Source: Pomphorhynchus laevis
Taxonomy: Eukaryota > Acanthocephala > Palaeacanthocephala > Echinorhynchida > Pomphorhynchidae
DNA length: 64,000 bases
Reading direction: 5' to 3'
Assembly (NCBI GenBank): GCA_012934845.2
Contig: WNNJ02002905.1
Span: 124,001-188,000 of the forward strand
In this document: positions 1 to 9,873 of the stretch, piece by piece
How the letters are laid out: each line of letters starts with the position of its first letter
Numbering within the stretch: the stretch's first letter is position 1
Program-made: the position numbers and the translations under genes
The notes under the pieces: generated by a model
What the model was told of the DNA's origin: nothing
Databases searched by the model: none
Seen by the model: the letters and a program-made list of their open reading frames with translations, nothing else

Positions 1-889
1 TACTGCCTGACCTAGATGAAAAGTGCATCCACCCATCGTACTTTTAAAAGATGATTTTAGTGCATTAATCAATCCCATTTCAAAATCTGTAATTATGTAG
101 GAAACAGAAATATTGAGTAAAGTTTTGAGAATAGTAAAGGCTTCCAAATAAGTAGCCTCTGCTTTATTTGGGAGCAAAATATAAACAAGGGGAACAAGGT
201 TGCCAAAAACCATTCGTTTTGGTCTTTGTGCGTAATAAACGTATTCTCTATGCTTATATGACCAAGGATTCGACATTTCATATTAACGCATCTCCAATAT
301 TCGATTCCACCCGTTTTTTTTATAAAAATTGTAAATAAAATATTCAGAAATCAAATTTTCATTTCCTTTCTGGTTTCTCATTTTTAAAAAATTTGCCATC
401 TTATGGGTTTTTGTTTCACCAATTTTTGGTGAAAAAAAATCCCAATATTTTTTTGGTGAATTTGGATTTTTTTTCAACAATTAGTAAAAAAATCCGTACG
501 ATTTTTTGTGCTGGATCAATAAAACAATGATTTATTGTTATATTTCACAAGCTGCTCCTAGCATCATTACAAACAGAAGCAAAACAAACCTGTATGTTTT
601 GTTAGCATCTGATAATACCATAAACGCAACTAGCGAAATATATTATTACATACAGATCATTAGCCACAAGGCTGTTTTGCTCGATCACGACAACAAAAAG
701 AAGAAAAGAAAAAGGTCAATTATAGAACGTCTCGATTCGACGTACCACATCCGGCTACATTAATCAATTCTTCAGCATTTTTTGAAAATCCAGAAAGCTG
801 GCAGCATTCACAACGATAGTGGTAAATCATTCCATAAGTTACACGCTGAATGGGAAAGTCGAAATTTTTTAGATAATTTTACATTGCAC
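1..889. other. AT-rich stretch without recognised gene
   Basis: I see no convincing coding region, RNA gene or complete repeat here. The open frames on either strand are short, of low complexity (Asn, Lys, Phe and Ile rich) and lack recognisable motifs. It ends where the 3' tail of the CR1-like element begins. Confidence 0.5.
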
Positions 890-892
890 AAA

Positions 893-3725
893 ATTATTAT
901 TATTGTTTCAACGGCTTACAAGCACGGGCTTAAATAGCCGTTTTACATGAAATAAAAATCGACAAAATCATAAAAACTGTTCACATCTATAGGGGAACAC
1001 TTCCTTGCACATAGCAGGATCCATCCGTAATCCGGACTTGAATGCTGAGGCACCACTGCTGCAAACAGTCCGTCCATCCAGTTTGTTCCAAGGTCCAACT
1101 ACTCTTCGTTCAAATTTTATACACCGGGACTTTTTCACTAAATTCCGGTTCAAAGTCAAAATGTGTCCGCGAAGGAATACTGACTGTCACAGTTGTAAAC
1201 ACATCCGAAGAGGATGATTTGAAGAACGAAGAACTCGCCACACCATATTCATATCGATATACTGACGGGTCTAAGAAACGGTCTCAAGCCGAAGACATTG
1301 CAAACGACACTCATAGTGCATTTGCGCCAAGATCGGCGCCAACTTTGTTGAACGATGAAGCACTCTCTCAGAGATCAAGTTTTCCCCAACTCTGCATGGG
1401 TATACACAAGGGGCCGCATACAACAACCGGCTTAGAACGTGAGCCAAAATTAGAGGTCGAAGAGCAACCGGATTAAGAGCTAAGAAAGTGCGCCTAATGA
1501 CCCCTACCATTTTATTACCGTTGGCACATGCCAGAGCGGTATGTGGGGCAGTTCGCAGGTTGTGGTCAATCAACACTCCCAAATCCTTATGGCTTACACC
1601 ACTATCTATTTCACGACCACAATAAGTGTATTGACCTACTGACAGGGACTTTACAACTCTACCCAGAACACGCATGTGTTTGCATTTGGTGACATTCATC
1701 ACTAGCTTGTTGCTCGCCGCCCATAACTCGACCCTATCAATATCTCTCTGTAAAATGCTAATATCATTACTCGAGTAAATACCCCTCCAAATCTTTAAGT
1801 CATCAGCCTACAATAGCACTGGCGAGCAAATGGTTGCAGGTAAATCATTTACATATATACTGAATAACAGTGGACCTAAAACGGATCCCTAAGGTGACAA
1901 GGCCTAACCGAAGATAGTGTATTATCAACACGCACTCTGAAGCTTCGTTGATGCAGAAAGGCCCTGATCCATTTAACAAGAGCAATAGGAAGTCCTGTGT
2001 TTGTCAGTTTCATAAGAAGCAGGTCATGATCACACGCATGTGTTTGCATTTGATGACATTCATCACTAGCTTGTTGCTCGCCGCCCATAACTCGACCCTA
2101 TCAATATCTCTCTGTAAAATGCTAATATCATTACTCGAGTAAATACCCCTCCAAATCTTTAAGTCATCAGCCTACAATAGCACTGGCGAGCAAATGGTTG
2201 CAGGTAAATCATTTACATATATACTGAATAACAGTGGACCTAAAACGGATCCCTAAGGTGACAAGGCCTAACCGAAGATAGTGTATTATCAACACGCAAT
2301 CTGAAGCTTCGTTGATGCAGAAAGGCCCTGATCCATTTAACAAAAGCAATAGGAAGTCCTGTGATTGTCAGTTTCATAAGAAGCAGGTCATGATCAACTC
2401 AATCAAACGCTTTTGAAAAATCGAAAAATATGATGTCTGTATCTACAGAATTCGCCTTGTTTTCTGACCAGGAACAGTGAGCAAAGAGCAAATTGAAGAT
2501 AGTAGAGTGACCCTTTATGAACCCGTGCTGCTCAGGAGCTAATACATTATTCCTACTGCAGGAATCAACCATAAAAGCATGTACAAGCCTTTCCAAAATT
2601 TGACAGCAGACACAAGTTATACTGATTGACCTATAATTATCAACCGATGAGCGAGCACCTACTTTGACAATCGAATGGAGTACAGACCTTCCAGATATTC
2701 GAAAGAGCACCATCAAGAATAGAATGTCTAAATAAGTCACAACGAACCAAATATCGAGCTAGCCAAGCTACATAGAAAAACAGAAGGAAGCAAGTCGGGA
2801 CCTTTGGAGTTGAATGATTTTAGGCGACATAATTCTTTATAAACGTCCCCAGGCGAGAACATTTTAAAAATGTCAAAATGAAGACGGGTGACAGGTGAAT
2901 CACATGACACAAGGGTGTATTTGCTTCACCTGTTCTACTGTGGAATATTCTCATGCTCTACCACGGCTACATAGTGCGCAGAAAAACGTTCCGAGAGTAC
3001 ATCAACAGTAACGTCGTCAAAATGCTGAACAATCGAAGATTTAGGTGCTTTACGAACGGGCACATAGCTGAAAAGTGATCTCACATCATACAAGCATCGC
3101 TTTGCTAGAGATTTCTCAAACGCAAATCGTTTTTGCTTTTTCAAAGTATTAAACAAATTTCTTGAGTGCTTGTAATCATCATATGCACATTGACCATTCT
3201 TAAAATCTCTAAACACTGAGTTACGAGTTTTCCAATCAGATCGCAATTCATTATTAAACTAAGGCGCCTGCTTACGGCAACCCATATGTCTAAGAGGAGA
3301 AAATTTAACTATTAAGGAGTACAGAGTATCTCGAAATTGTTGCCATGCCGAAATTGTTGCCATGCTGCGTTTACACCTACGAGATTAGGGTTTAGCCACT
3401 GTACTTTCGATAACAGTAAGGATAATGCAGTGATACCAGTCTTAAAAACATTAACCTCTCGTTTATCACTAATATCTCCACTTACCCTCGAAGAGAATCT
3501 TAACTTAACAACTACCAGGCAATGATCCGATAGTCCAATCGGTGTTTCAAGCTGAACGCTGCTAACAATCTGACTAGTAGAGCATAAGCAAAGATCCAAA
3601 AGAGAACTATTGTCCTTTGCAAAACGGGTGTTACCGCAAACATGTTGTCTAAGACCACAGTAAGTGATACTCTCTAAAACAGCACTAGACTCACCATCAC
3701 AACTGGAGAAAACACATTACAACTA
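893..3725 (-). mobile_element. CR1-like LINE (family B), decayed, minus strand
   Basis: This is a non-LTR retrotransposon reading from about 3725 down to 893. The end of an AP-type endonuclease is visible at 3312-3599, with the motif SDHCLVVVKL. An inter-domain region follows at 2935-3246. The reverse transcriptase starts at 2399-2740 (NYRSISITCVCCQILERLV, then HGFIKGHST and FFDFSKAFD). The catalytic region near 1800 reads ADDLKIW, and a C-terminal segment at 1271-1702 includes KDLGVLID and LSRLLYAAPCVYP. The C-terminal FKSGLR block lies at 968-1159. The 3' tail at 893-970 holds an inverted repeat (AACGGCT with AGCCGTT) and ends in an AAT microsatellite, as is common for CR1 relatives. Frameshifts and stops split the reading frame and a tandem duplication (1669-2396) interrupts the RT. 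It resembles CR1/SR1-type elements; no ORF1 is seen. Confidence 0.75.
1669..2396. repeat. 364-bp near-identical tandem duplication inside LINE B
   Basis: Two head-to-tail copies, 1669-2032 and 2033-2396, differ at only about four positions that I can see (for example cactctg versus caatctg, and acaagagc versus acaaaagc). The unit covers the RT catalytic region and the upstream palm segment of the minus-strand LINE. The host element is much more decayed than these copies differ from each other, so the duplication is recent and happened after the element died. Confidence 0.9.
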
Positions 3726-3764
3726 GACAAAGAGAATGCCCTCTTCTTCCTTAAAAAATTCTAT

Positions 3765-4360
3765 TTTTACATGGCAAATGCGTGCCTGCGCACGCTTACA
3801 TGACCACAGCAACAAAAAACAAAAACCTAAAACATGTGTCGATGAGGTGCGTACGGAGGCGCCATTTGAATGTAATAAAGGAGGGAGCGCGGCGGACGTC
3901 GAGAGAAAGCTGATTCCAGGCGAATAGGGTGGCGACGAGGAAGGATCGGAGACCGTAGTTGTTAGAGTAATTAAGAACGTGGAGTAAGAGAGAATTACGG
4001 GAACGCAGTGATAGAGACGTGGGACGAGTATCGTCTAAGAAAGGAAGGTTGATGAACGATGAAAATTCGACAGCGATGAGACGAAAAGTAATGAGAAGAA
4101 GGCGGAGTTGTATGCGGATGTGGATAGTGGGCCAGGAGAGTTGGGCAAAATATGTGGATGTGTGGTCGAAGCGACTTAGACGAAAGAGCACTCGAACGGC
4201 GGAGTTGATTATTTGTTGTAAAGGTAGGATGATGGATTTTGGAGAATTGGCGAAAATACCGAGGCAGTAATCGATTTTAGGGAAAAGAAGCGATGAGATA
4301 AGATACATACAGGAACGGATGTCGATAAGGAAGCGGATACGGCGGAAATCAAGGAGAATT
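3765..4360 (-). mobile_element. A1 LINE 3' fragment
   Basis: This is the 3' end of an L2/CR1-like LINE (subfamily A1). A frame at 3796-4308 encodes the RT C-terminal region with FPKIDYCL, LPLQQIINSAVRVLFRL and FINLPFLDDTRPTSLSLRS. These match the same segments at 19912-20385 and 53347-53950. The tail at about 3779-3812 contains the conserved terminal hairpin (GCGTGC with GCACGC). It is 5'-truncated, and the 3' end at about 3765 abuts an A/T-rich run. Confidence 0.8.
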
Positions 4361-4559
4361 AATTATTATTTATAATTATTTATTATTTAATTACTTAATT
4401 TTTATTTGGCATTATTTTTATTGTTGAATAAAACACATCGACGCATTTATCTGATCTGATAGTTAGTATGTTCACTCATACCAGAAATACCGCTTACGAC
4501 CAAAGAACTATTACTATTATTTTCCTTGATAAGTTCTGGCTTGATAATGTAATTTCTCA
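4361..4559. other. AT-rich spacer
   Basis: A low-complexity stretch of TAAT and TTAT runs between two LINE fragments. No gene is visible. Confidence 0.4.
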
Positions 4560-5420
4560 AGTCACATCTCTGGAACGGTTCGCATCATGTTGACCACCGC
4601 TTCCTGATAATGCCATCCTTAATAAAAGTGTGGTGCTTACAAGGCTAATAAAACTACGACGGTTACTCACTGATAAGCCAGATGAGATATCCCACCTCTC
4701 CTTCTTCGCGAACTTCTTTCTATTAGTGTTGATCCCTTATGCAATCTTCTCTTACTCCATCAAATAAGGAACAATTCCTTTGGATTGTAAATTTTCCTTT
4801 ATCCGACTCTTGTATAAGAAGGGCGATCTATTATTATCGACCTATCAATTATCGCTCAATTGGTCTAATCAGTATCTGTTGCAAGTTGTTGGAAAAACTA
4901 GTATGCAGACTTGTGGTAGCTCAACAGTCACTAACCTAGTGATTGCCAGAACGAGTTGGGTCGATTCTGTTGGGGCTGGCTTCGATTAGATGTTCTTTTC
5001 TTTAACCTTACTAAAACATTCAACCAGGCCATTCATTTAACTATTCTTGCACAATAAAGATTATGTGAAATTAACGACAAAATTGTGAGGTGGATTGAAG
5101 AATTTTTGCGTGCACGGAAAATCGCAGTAAAAAGTGACAATGAGCTGTCTAACACTAAGCCTCTTAGATGCGGTGTATCTCAGAGTCCCGTAATTAGACC
5201 TTAACTGATTGATATGTATATAAACGATCTCCCGAATTTAATATCTAGTAACTGCATTATCTATGCAGATGACTGGGAGATCTGGCGAAGTTTAGTAATC
5301 GGTGAGAACCATGATCGTTTACTGCAGGATGTGAACCTTATAACTTGATGGTGTCAATCTCGTAGATTAGACTTAAATGTAGATATAAATATTTGCACAT
5401 TGACAGAGAAATAATGTATT
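4560..5420 (+). mobile_element. CR1-like LINE fragment (family F), RT region
   Basis: This is the reverse transcriptase part of a CR1-like LINE. Recognisable blocks in order are a KKGD...NYRSIGLISICCKLLEKLV region (4739-4939), a fingers-palm segment with RWIEEFLRARK, a GVSQSPVI block and a catalytic block near 5250-5290 that reads IIYADDWEIW. The frame is broken several times. It resembles the copies at 10741-12300 and 41738-43340. Neither end is well defined. Confidence 0.65.
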
Positions 5421-5674
5421 ACGTTACACAATAGACAACTAAACTATTAAAAAAGTACATAGGTTTTCTTATTTCCAGCTAATGGTGGACAATAGCCATG
5501 AGACTACTTCCCATGTCCAAATGATAAAGTAAATTTTGATGGATTCTGGGTATTCTCAGAAGAACATTAGAAGAACTGGATGAACGTACTTTTTGCTAAG
5601 CTTACTCTGCGTTTTTGTTGAAACCATGGCAAACACTTCATAATGCATTTTAACTTTATACATTGCTCTGTATT
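5421..5674. other. Unassigned sequence upstream of tRNA array
   Basis: I recognise no gene. The first part may be the decayed C-terminus or 3' UTR of the preceding LINE. From about 5675 the sequence matches the repeat unit that carries the tRNA genes. Confidence 0.35.
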
Positions 5675-5823
5675 TTCTTTTGTATTTTTAGATTAAACTA
5701 ATTATAAATATCAAACAAATACGAATTTTAGTTCGTCATCTCAGATATGGCATGGCGATTTCTATAATTACAAAAATTCACTTAACATTAAATATAAATT
5801 ATATACTGTTAACTAGTATACCA

Positions 5824-5896
5824 GCCCGGTTAGCTCAATCGGTAGAGCGTGGGACTTTTAATCCCAAGGTCGTGGGTTCGAGCCCCACATCGGGCG
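5824..5896 (+). tRNA. tRNA-Lys (anticodon TTT)
   Basis: A full cloverleaf can be drawn. The acceptor stem is GCCCGGT with ATCGGGC (one G-T pair). The D-arm is GCTC with GAGC. The anticodon stem is TGGGA with TCCCA around loop CTTTTAA, giving anticodon TTT. The T-arm is GTGGG/CCCAC around TTCGAGC, and the discriminator base is G. A-box and B-box promoter sequences are intact (GGTTCGAGCCC is present). No intron is visible. The first T run that could end Pol III transcription is about 50 bases downstream. This is the only copy in the array with all stems intact. Confidence 0.93.
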
Positions 5897-6066
5897 AAAG
5901 AATTATATGTATTAATACTTAAAAAAATATATCTTAAAAAAATCAAAATTTTTGTATTTTTAGATTAAACTCATTAGAAATATCTAACAAATACGATTTA
6001 AATTTTGTTTTATTTTCTTGGGATAGTTCGCCATCTCAGATATTACATGGCGAGTTTAATAATTGA

Positions 6067-6138
6067 GCCCGGTTAGAGTGATAATCGGTAGTGACATTTT
6101 TAATCCCAAGGTCGTCGGTTCGAGCCCCACATCGGGCG
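6067..6138 (+). pseudogene. tRNA-Lys-like pseudogene, unit 2
   Basis: It matches the intact tRNA-Lys in the acceptor stem, the T-arm and much of the anticodon arm. The D-arm reads TAGAGTGATAATCGGTAGTGAC, which destroys the GCTC/GAGC pairing and the A-box. One T-stem base is also changed (GTCGG). It is unlikely to be functional. Confidence 0.8.
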
Positions 6139-6311
6139 AAAGAATTATGTGTATTAATTTTTAGAAATTTATATTTTATAAATAAAATCAAAATTTTTGT
6201 ATTTTTAGATTAAACTCATTAGAAATATCTAACAAATACGATTTAAATTTTGTTTTATTTTCTTGGGATAGTTCGCCATCTCAGATATTACATAGCGAGT
6301 TTAATAATTGA

Positions 6312-6383
6312 GCCCGGTTAGAGTGATAATTGGTAGTGACATTTTTAATCCCAGGGCCGTGGGTTCAAGCCCCACATCGGGCG
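6312..6383 (+). pseudogene. tRNA-Lys-like pseudogene, unit 3
   Basis: It carries the same damaged D-arm as the copy 245 bases upstream, plus a change in the T-loop (GGTTCAAGCC). The shared damage shows that these two units are sisters. Confidence 0.8.
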
Positions 6384-6689
6384 AAAGAATTATGTGTATT
6401 AATTTTTAGAAATTTATATTTTATAAATAAAATCAAAATTTTTGTATTTTTAGATTAAACTCATTAGAAATATCTAACAAATTAAATCAGCTAACTGAGT
6501 CTACGTATTTAATATAATTATAAAATAAACAAAACATAATAATGCTAAATCAAAATTTAATAATTAAATAATAAAATTAATAATTGTTTTTAGATTTTCT
6601 ATAATTTTAATCAAGTTAAAAAAATGAAATTTAAAATAAACGTCATTTTTATGAATTGACTAATAAATTACAGACGTCGTATCAGAATA

Positions 6690-6830
6690 AGAATTAGAGG
6701 TCATCGGGAGGAACTGCTATGATATCAGGTTTCGGCCCCTAACTCCTCTACCCAACATAGCAGCGGGCCAAATACATGCTAATGATGTATTTCCTCTGAA
6801 ATAACTATCTAGTATCTTATTCTAATACAA
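6690..6830 (-). other. Structured 3' segment of PLE (pseudoknot candidate)
   Basis: Read on the minus strand, this has a 5-bp helix (GGCCC at 6765-6769 with GGGCC, plus-strand partner 6734-6739) interleaved with an 8-bp helix (CTGCTATG with CATAGCAG; plus-strand 6714-6721 and 6756-6763). A hairpin (AAATACAT with ATGTATTT) lies just upstream. The same elements occur at 48241-48400. Confidence 0.6.
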
Positions 6831-7881
6831 AATATATTATTTATTATCCATCCATAAAAATTTGCCACTTAAGAGTTTAAATTTATTCTTTATATTATTG
6901 TGTTGATTTATATATTTTACTATTTTCTGATTGATGTTATTTTTATAGTAACCTAGTTTAAAATATGTATCTATTAAATTATTAATGACTTTGAAGAAAG
7001 CCAATATCATTACATATTGTTGCAATTCTTAAAATTTCATTATTTAATGTATTATATTTTATATTATATGGTATGCATGAATGCTCATGCAAAAATATGT
7101 TTCTTGTAAATTTAAATATGTCATCTTTACAATATAAATTAACAGTAGTTTTAGTTAATGTTAATTTAATGTTCATATCTAGATATACACCTTCTTTATC
7201 ATTAATATTGGTTTTGTTAAGAATAAGGCTTTCTGGATAAATGTGCTCACGAATTGAATAAAAATTATTAGAATTAAATACACATATATCATCAATGTAT
7301 CGAAACATATATTTCATATATTTATATTGTTTAGATTTAGTTTTTACACAGTTATGAACAAATTCATATTCTAAAGCTTAAAAACAAGTTAGCTATAATT
7401 GGGCTACTATTACCACCCATTGGAACACCTTTTACTTGTCTAAATATAGATGTCCCTACTTTTAAATAGTTTTGATTTATCAAAATATTTAAGGTTTCAA
7501 TTTTATCCATATATTTATATTTATTTGATAGTTAGATTTTTGTTAGATAGGCGTTATAATTATTATAACATATATATGTATATCTTTTTCCGAATATAAG
7601 ATTAATTAATTTTACTAACGCTTCTTTAATATCTACTAAACCTAGATTTGTATAAAGAGTACTAAAATCGTATGTATTTATATTTTGAAAATTTATTCCT
7701 TTTGTCTGTTCTAAAAATTCTTTTGTAGAATTAATCCTGAAATAGTGTTTTATACCAGTATTTATTTCGATTACCTTGCAATATTTTTTAAAATGTGCTT
7801 TAATTACTTTAAGTATTTTATTCATATAGACAGAAAGTGGTTTTAATGTACATTTAAACGCACTACATATGAACCTAGGTT

Positions 7882-8862
7882 TTATTGGATTTTTATGTAA
7901 TTTTGGATTCCATATAATATAGGTATAGTTTTATTATCTAATTCAACCTTTATACCCTTTTTATCCATTATAGAACAGTGACTTGTAATAATTGTTTCTA
8001 AACTTAACTCACTACGTTCATATGTTGGATTTACATTTAAATCATTAGAATTAACCTCTTTCATTAGTATATCATAATAAAGCTTTTTGCATATGAAGAC
8101 AAAGTTATTACTAGCTTTATCAATGGTTGTTATTATATAGTTATCCGTTAATTTATTAAGTTCTGTATACATATCTTTATTAATTTTATCTTTTCTTTTA
8201 TAATTGTTTGTTATTTTCATTTTATTTTTAATTTTATCAAATATATAATCTTTCCAAATTTTTATCTTAGATATATTCGAGCTTTCACTATTAATCAGCT
8301 TACTAAAGTAATCATTTAAGTTATTATATAACGAACTGTATATTTTATTTTTGTCGTTGTTGTTATTTAATCTATATTTATACCCTTTTGATAGCAGCTT
8401 TCTTAATTCACAATTTTCAATTAATTCTAGATTCTGGGTACATATATGTTCATTTATTTTATCAAAACTAAGACTTTTGCAATTGCATTCAGTTTCCATT
8501 ATGTTCCTAATATTATCGTTACATATTGATTTTAATTCTTTATTACAATTACAAATTTTTTGTCCTAATGGTGGTAGGAATTTATACCTTATTTTAGGAA
8601 CATATTTACTTAAATCTGACCCTATTATTTCTTCACTTTTAGAATTATTTAAAAGTCCGGCTATATTTATGTTATCTATACATTTATTAATGAAGTTTAT
8701 GGTTAATGTATATTTTCTATTGTTATTGTTAACATTTATTGTACGATTATAGTATTTTGTATTACAATAACTGTCTATTATACAACTTAGCCTATCATAG
8801 TCGTTAATTAATTTTTGATTTATTGAATATATGATATCTTTAGAAAAACTTCTTATATTCAC
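7882..8862 (-). CDS. PLE N-terminal region (326 aa)
   Basis: This is the longest open frame of the element. Residues 104-151 hold seven cysteines in CxC-type spacing. Residues 152-164 are ELRKLLSKGYKYR. Residues 245-266 contain DKASNNFVFICKKLYYD, a signature that lies just before the RT core in animal PLE proteins. The protein is very rich in Asn, Lys and Ile, in line with the AT bias. The frame stops before the RT core, so this copy does not encode a full protein. Confidence 0.75.
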   Translation of the reverse strand: MNIRSFSKDIIYSINQKLINDYDRLSCIIDSYCNTKYYNRTINVNNNNRKYTLTINFINKCIDNINIAGLLNNSKSEEIIGSDLSKYVPKIRYKFLPPLGQKICNCNKELKSICNDNIRNIMETECNCKSLSFDKINEHICTQNLELIENCELRKLLSKGYKYRLNNNNDKNKIYSSLYNNLNDYFSKLINSESSNISKIKIWKDYIFDKIKNKMKITNNYKRKDKINKDMYTELNKLTDNYIITTIDKASNNFVFICKKLYYDILMKEVNSNDLNVNPTYERSELSLETIITSHCSIMDKKGIKVELDNKTIPILYGIQNYIKIQ

Positions 8863-8960
8863 TTCTTATAAAAACTTCTAACAAATACGATTTGAATTTT
8901 GTTTTATTTTCTCAGGATAGTTCGTAATCTCAGATATGACATTGCGAGTTTAATAATTGA

Positions 8961-9033
8961 GCACTGTTAGCTCCATCGGTAGAGCGTGCGATATTTAATC
9001 CCAAGGCCGTTGGTTCGAGCCCCACATCGGGCG
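8961..9033 (+). pseudogene. tRNA-Lys-like pseudogene, unit 4
   Basis: The T-arm and D-arm are recognisable. The acceptor 5' strand is GCACTGT, which no longer pairs well with ATCGGGC. The anticodon arm is altered (GCGATATTTAATC). Confidence 0.75.
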
Positions 9034-9203
9034 AAAGAAATATGTGCATTAATTTTTAAAAATGTATATCTTAAATAAAATCAAAATTTTTGTATTTTAA
9101 GATTAAACTCATTCGAAATATCAAACAAATACGATTTAAATTTCGTTTTATTTTCTCGGGATAGTTCGTCATCTCAGTTATGACATGGCGAGTTTAATAA
9201 TTG

Positions 9204-9275
9204 AGCACTTAGCTCAATCGGTAGGACGTGCGACTTTTCATCCCAAAGCCGTGGGTTCGAGCTTTACATCGGGCG
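9204..9275 (+). pseudogene. tRNA-Lys-like pseudogene, unit 5
   Basis: The acceptor 5' strand is shortened (GCACTTAGC). The 3' part reads GAGCTTTACATCGGGCG. Anticodon TTT is still visible, but the stems are broken. Confidence 0.75.
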
Positions 9276-9368
9276 AAAGAAATATGTGCATTTATTTGTA
9301 GAAATTTATATTTTATAAATTAAATCAAAATTTTGTATATTTTAGAATCAAAATTTTTGTATTTTTAT

Positions 9369-9545
9369 GATAGTACTAGAGGTGTTCTAGTACCTTAGGC
9401 ACATGACTTGTTTCTCGCCGTTTGCTAGTAGTCCTCTTCATCCAGCAGTGGGAGGAATCTGGTACTTATGAGTCATAATGATGATGAAAGGTATCAAATA
9501 CAGTTATCGTCGTTTTTTCGCGTCTGGCTTAAAAGATTGTTAACA
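9369..9545 (+). repeat. Dispersed repeat N, copy 1
   Basis: A non-coding repeat with the recurring blocks gcacatgacttgttt, ctagta.tcctc, catccagca.tggga, aatgatga.gaaa and ttatcgtcgtt followed by tcgcgtctgg. The same blocks recur at 9625-9873, and on the opposite strand at 23244-23400 and 47500-47720. It may be a short non-autonomous mobile element; no tRNA-like head or clear terminal repeats were found. Confidence 0.6.
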
Positions 9546-9624
9546 TAATTCAAATGGAATAACAATCACTCTCGTTTGAGATATTCATATAAGAAGTTAG
9601 CTTATATAAAAAATACTTGCGGTG

Positions 9625-9873
9625 ATATTTGCCAGTACTTTTCGTAATGATCTTTTTTGGTGAAGCCGTAGTCCTGGTTTAGCACTCTATTGTGGTACTA
9701 AAGATGTTTTAGTACCTCATGCACATGACTTGTTTTTTTGCCGTCTGCTAGTCCTCCTCTGCATCCAGCAATGGGAAGAATCTGGCACTAATTAGCCATA
9801 ATGATGACGAAACGGTATCAATGCTGTTATCGTCGTTCTTTCGCGTCTGGACTGAAAGATTTTTTATCAAAAT
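9625..9873 (+). repeat. Dispersed repeat N, copy 2
   Basis: Same block order as copy 1, with more upstream sequence (ttggtgaagccgtag, gtttagcactc, gtactaaagatgttttagta). The upstream part matches the reverse complement of 47620-47720, which extends the repeat to about 240 bp. Confidence 0.6.

Larger units (their letters stand above)
5675..6483 (+). repeat. Tandem tRNA-Lys array, left part
   Basis: About 245-bp units each hold an AT-rich leader (tttttagattaaact, then gttcgtcatctcagatat and catggcgag), a tRNA-Lys-like sequence and a short trailer. Units lie at about 5675-5938, 5939-6183 and 6184-6428, with a partial unit up to 6483. The array continues at 8877-9340 on the far side of a Penelope-like element inserted within a unit. 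Units 2 and 3 share the same altered D-arm, so they were amplified from an already damaged copy. Confidence 0.8.
6484..8876 (-). mobile_element. Penelope-like retroelement, nearly full coding length
   Basis: This PLE reads from 8876 down to 6484. The N-terminal frame (8862-7882) has a cysteine cluster (C104, C106, C114, C126, C128, C141, C151), then ELRKLLSKGYKYR and a DKASNNFVFICKK block typical of PLE proteins. The RT follows in broken frames: NTYDFSTLYTNL (7825-7532), a GVPMGG block near 7410 on the minus strand, and FRYIDDICVFN (7317-6982). The C-terminal segment ends at WMDNK near 6840. No GIY-YIG endonuclease is visible at either end; the 5' end may be truncated. The 3' UTR (6484-6836) contains the structured segment described separately. 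The 10 bases tctaacaaat occur on both sides (6474-6483 and 8877-8886) and fit a target-site duplication within a tRNA repeat unit. Confidence 0.85.
8877..9340 (+). repeat. Tandem tRNA-Lys array, right part
   Basis: The array resumes here after the PLE with two more units of about 243-245 bp. They share leader and trailer sequences with 5675-6483. These units keep a better D-arm than units 2 and 3 but have a damaged acceptor stem. Confidence 0.75.

Noticed and set aside
506-763. Open frame of 85 codons on the plus strand
   Set aside because: Low-complexity composition, no motif, no supporting context.
4019-4270. Arg-rich frame opposite the A1 LINE (also at 15352-15540 and 20096-20347)
   Set aside because: It is the antisense shadow of the conserved A1 RT C-terminus. 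The three copies look alike only because the LINE is repeated.
6067-9275. Additional functional tRNA genes
   Set aside because: Four further tRNA-Lys-like copies have broken D-arms or acceptor stems and are listed as pseudogenes.
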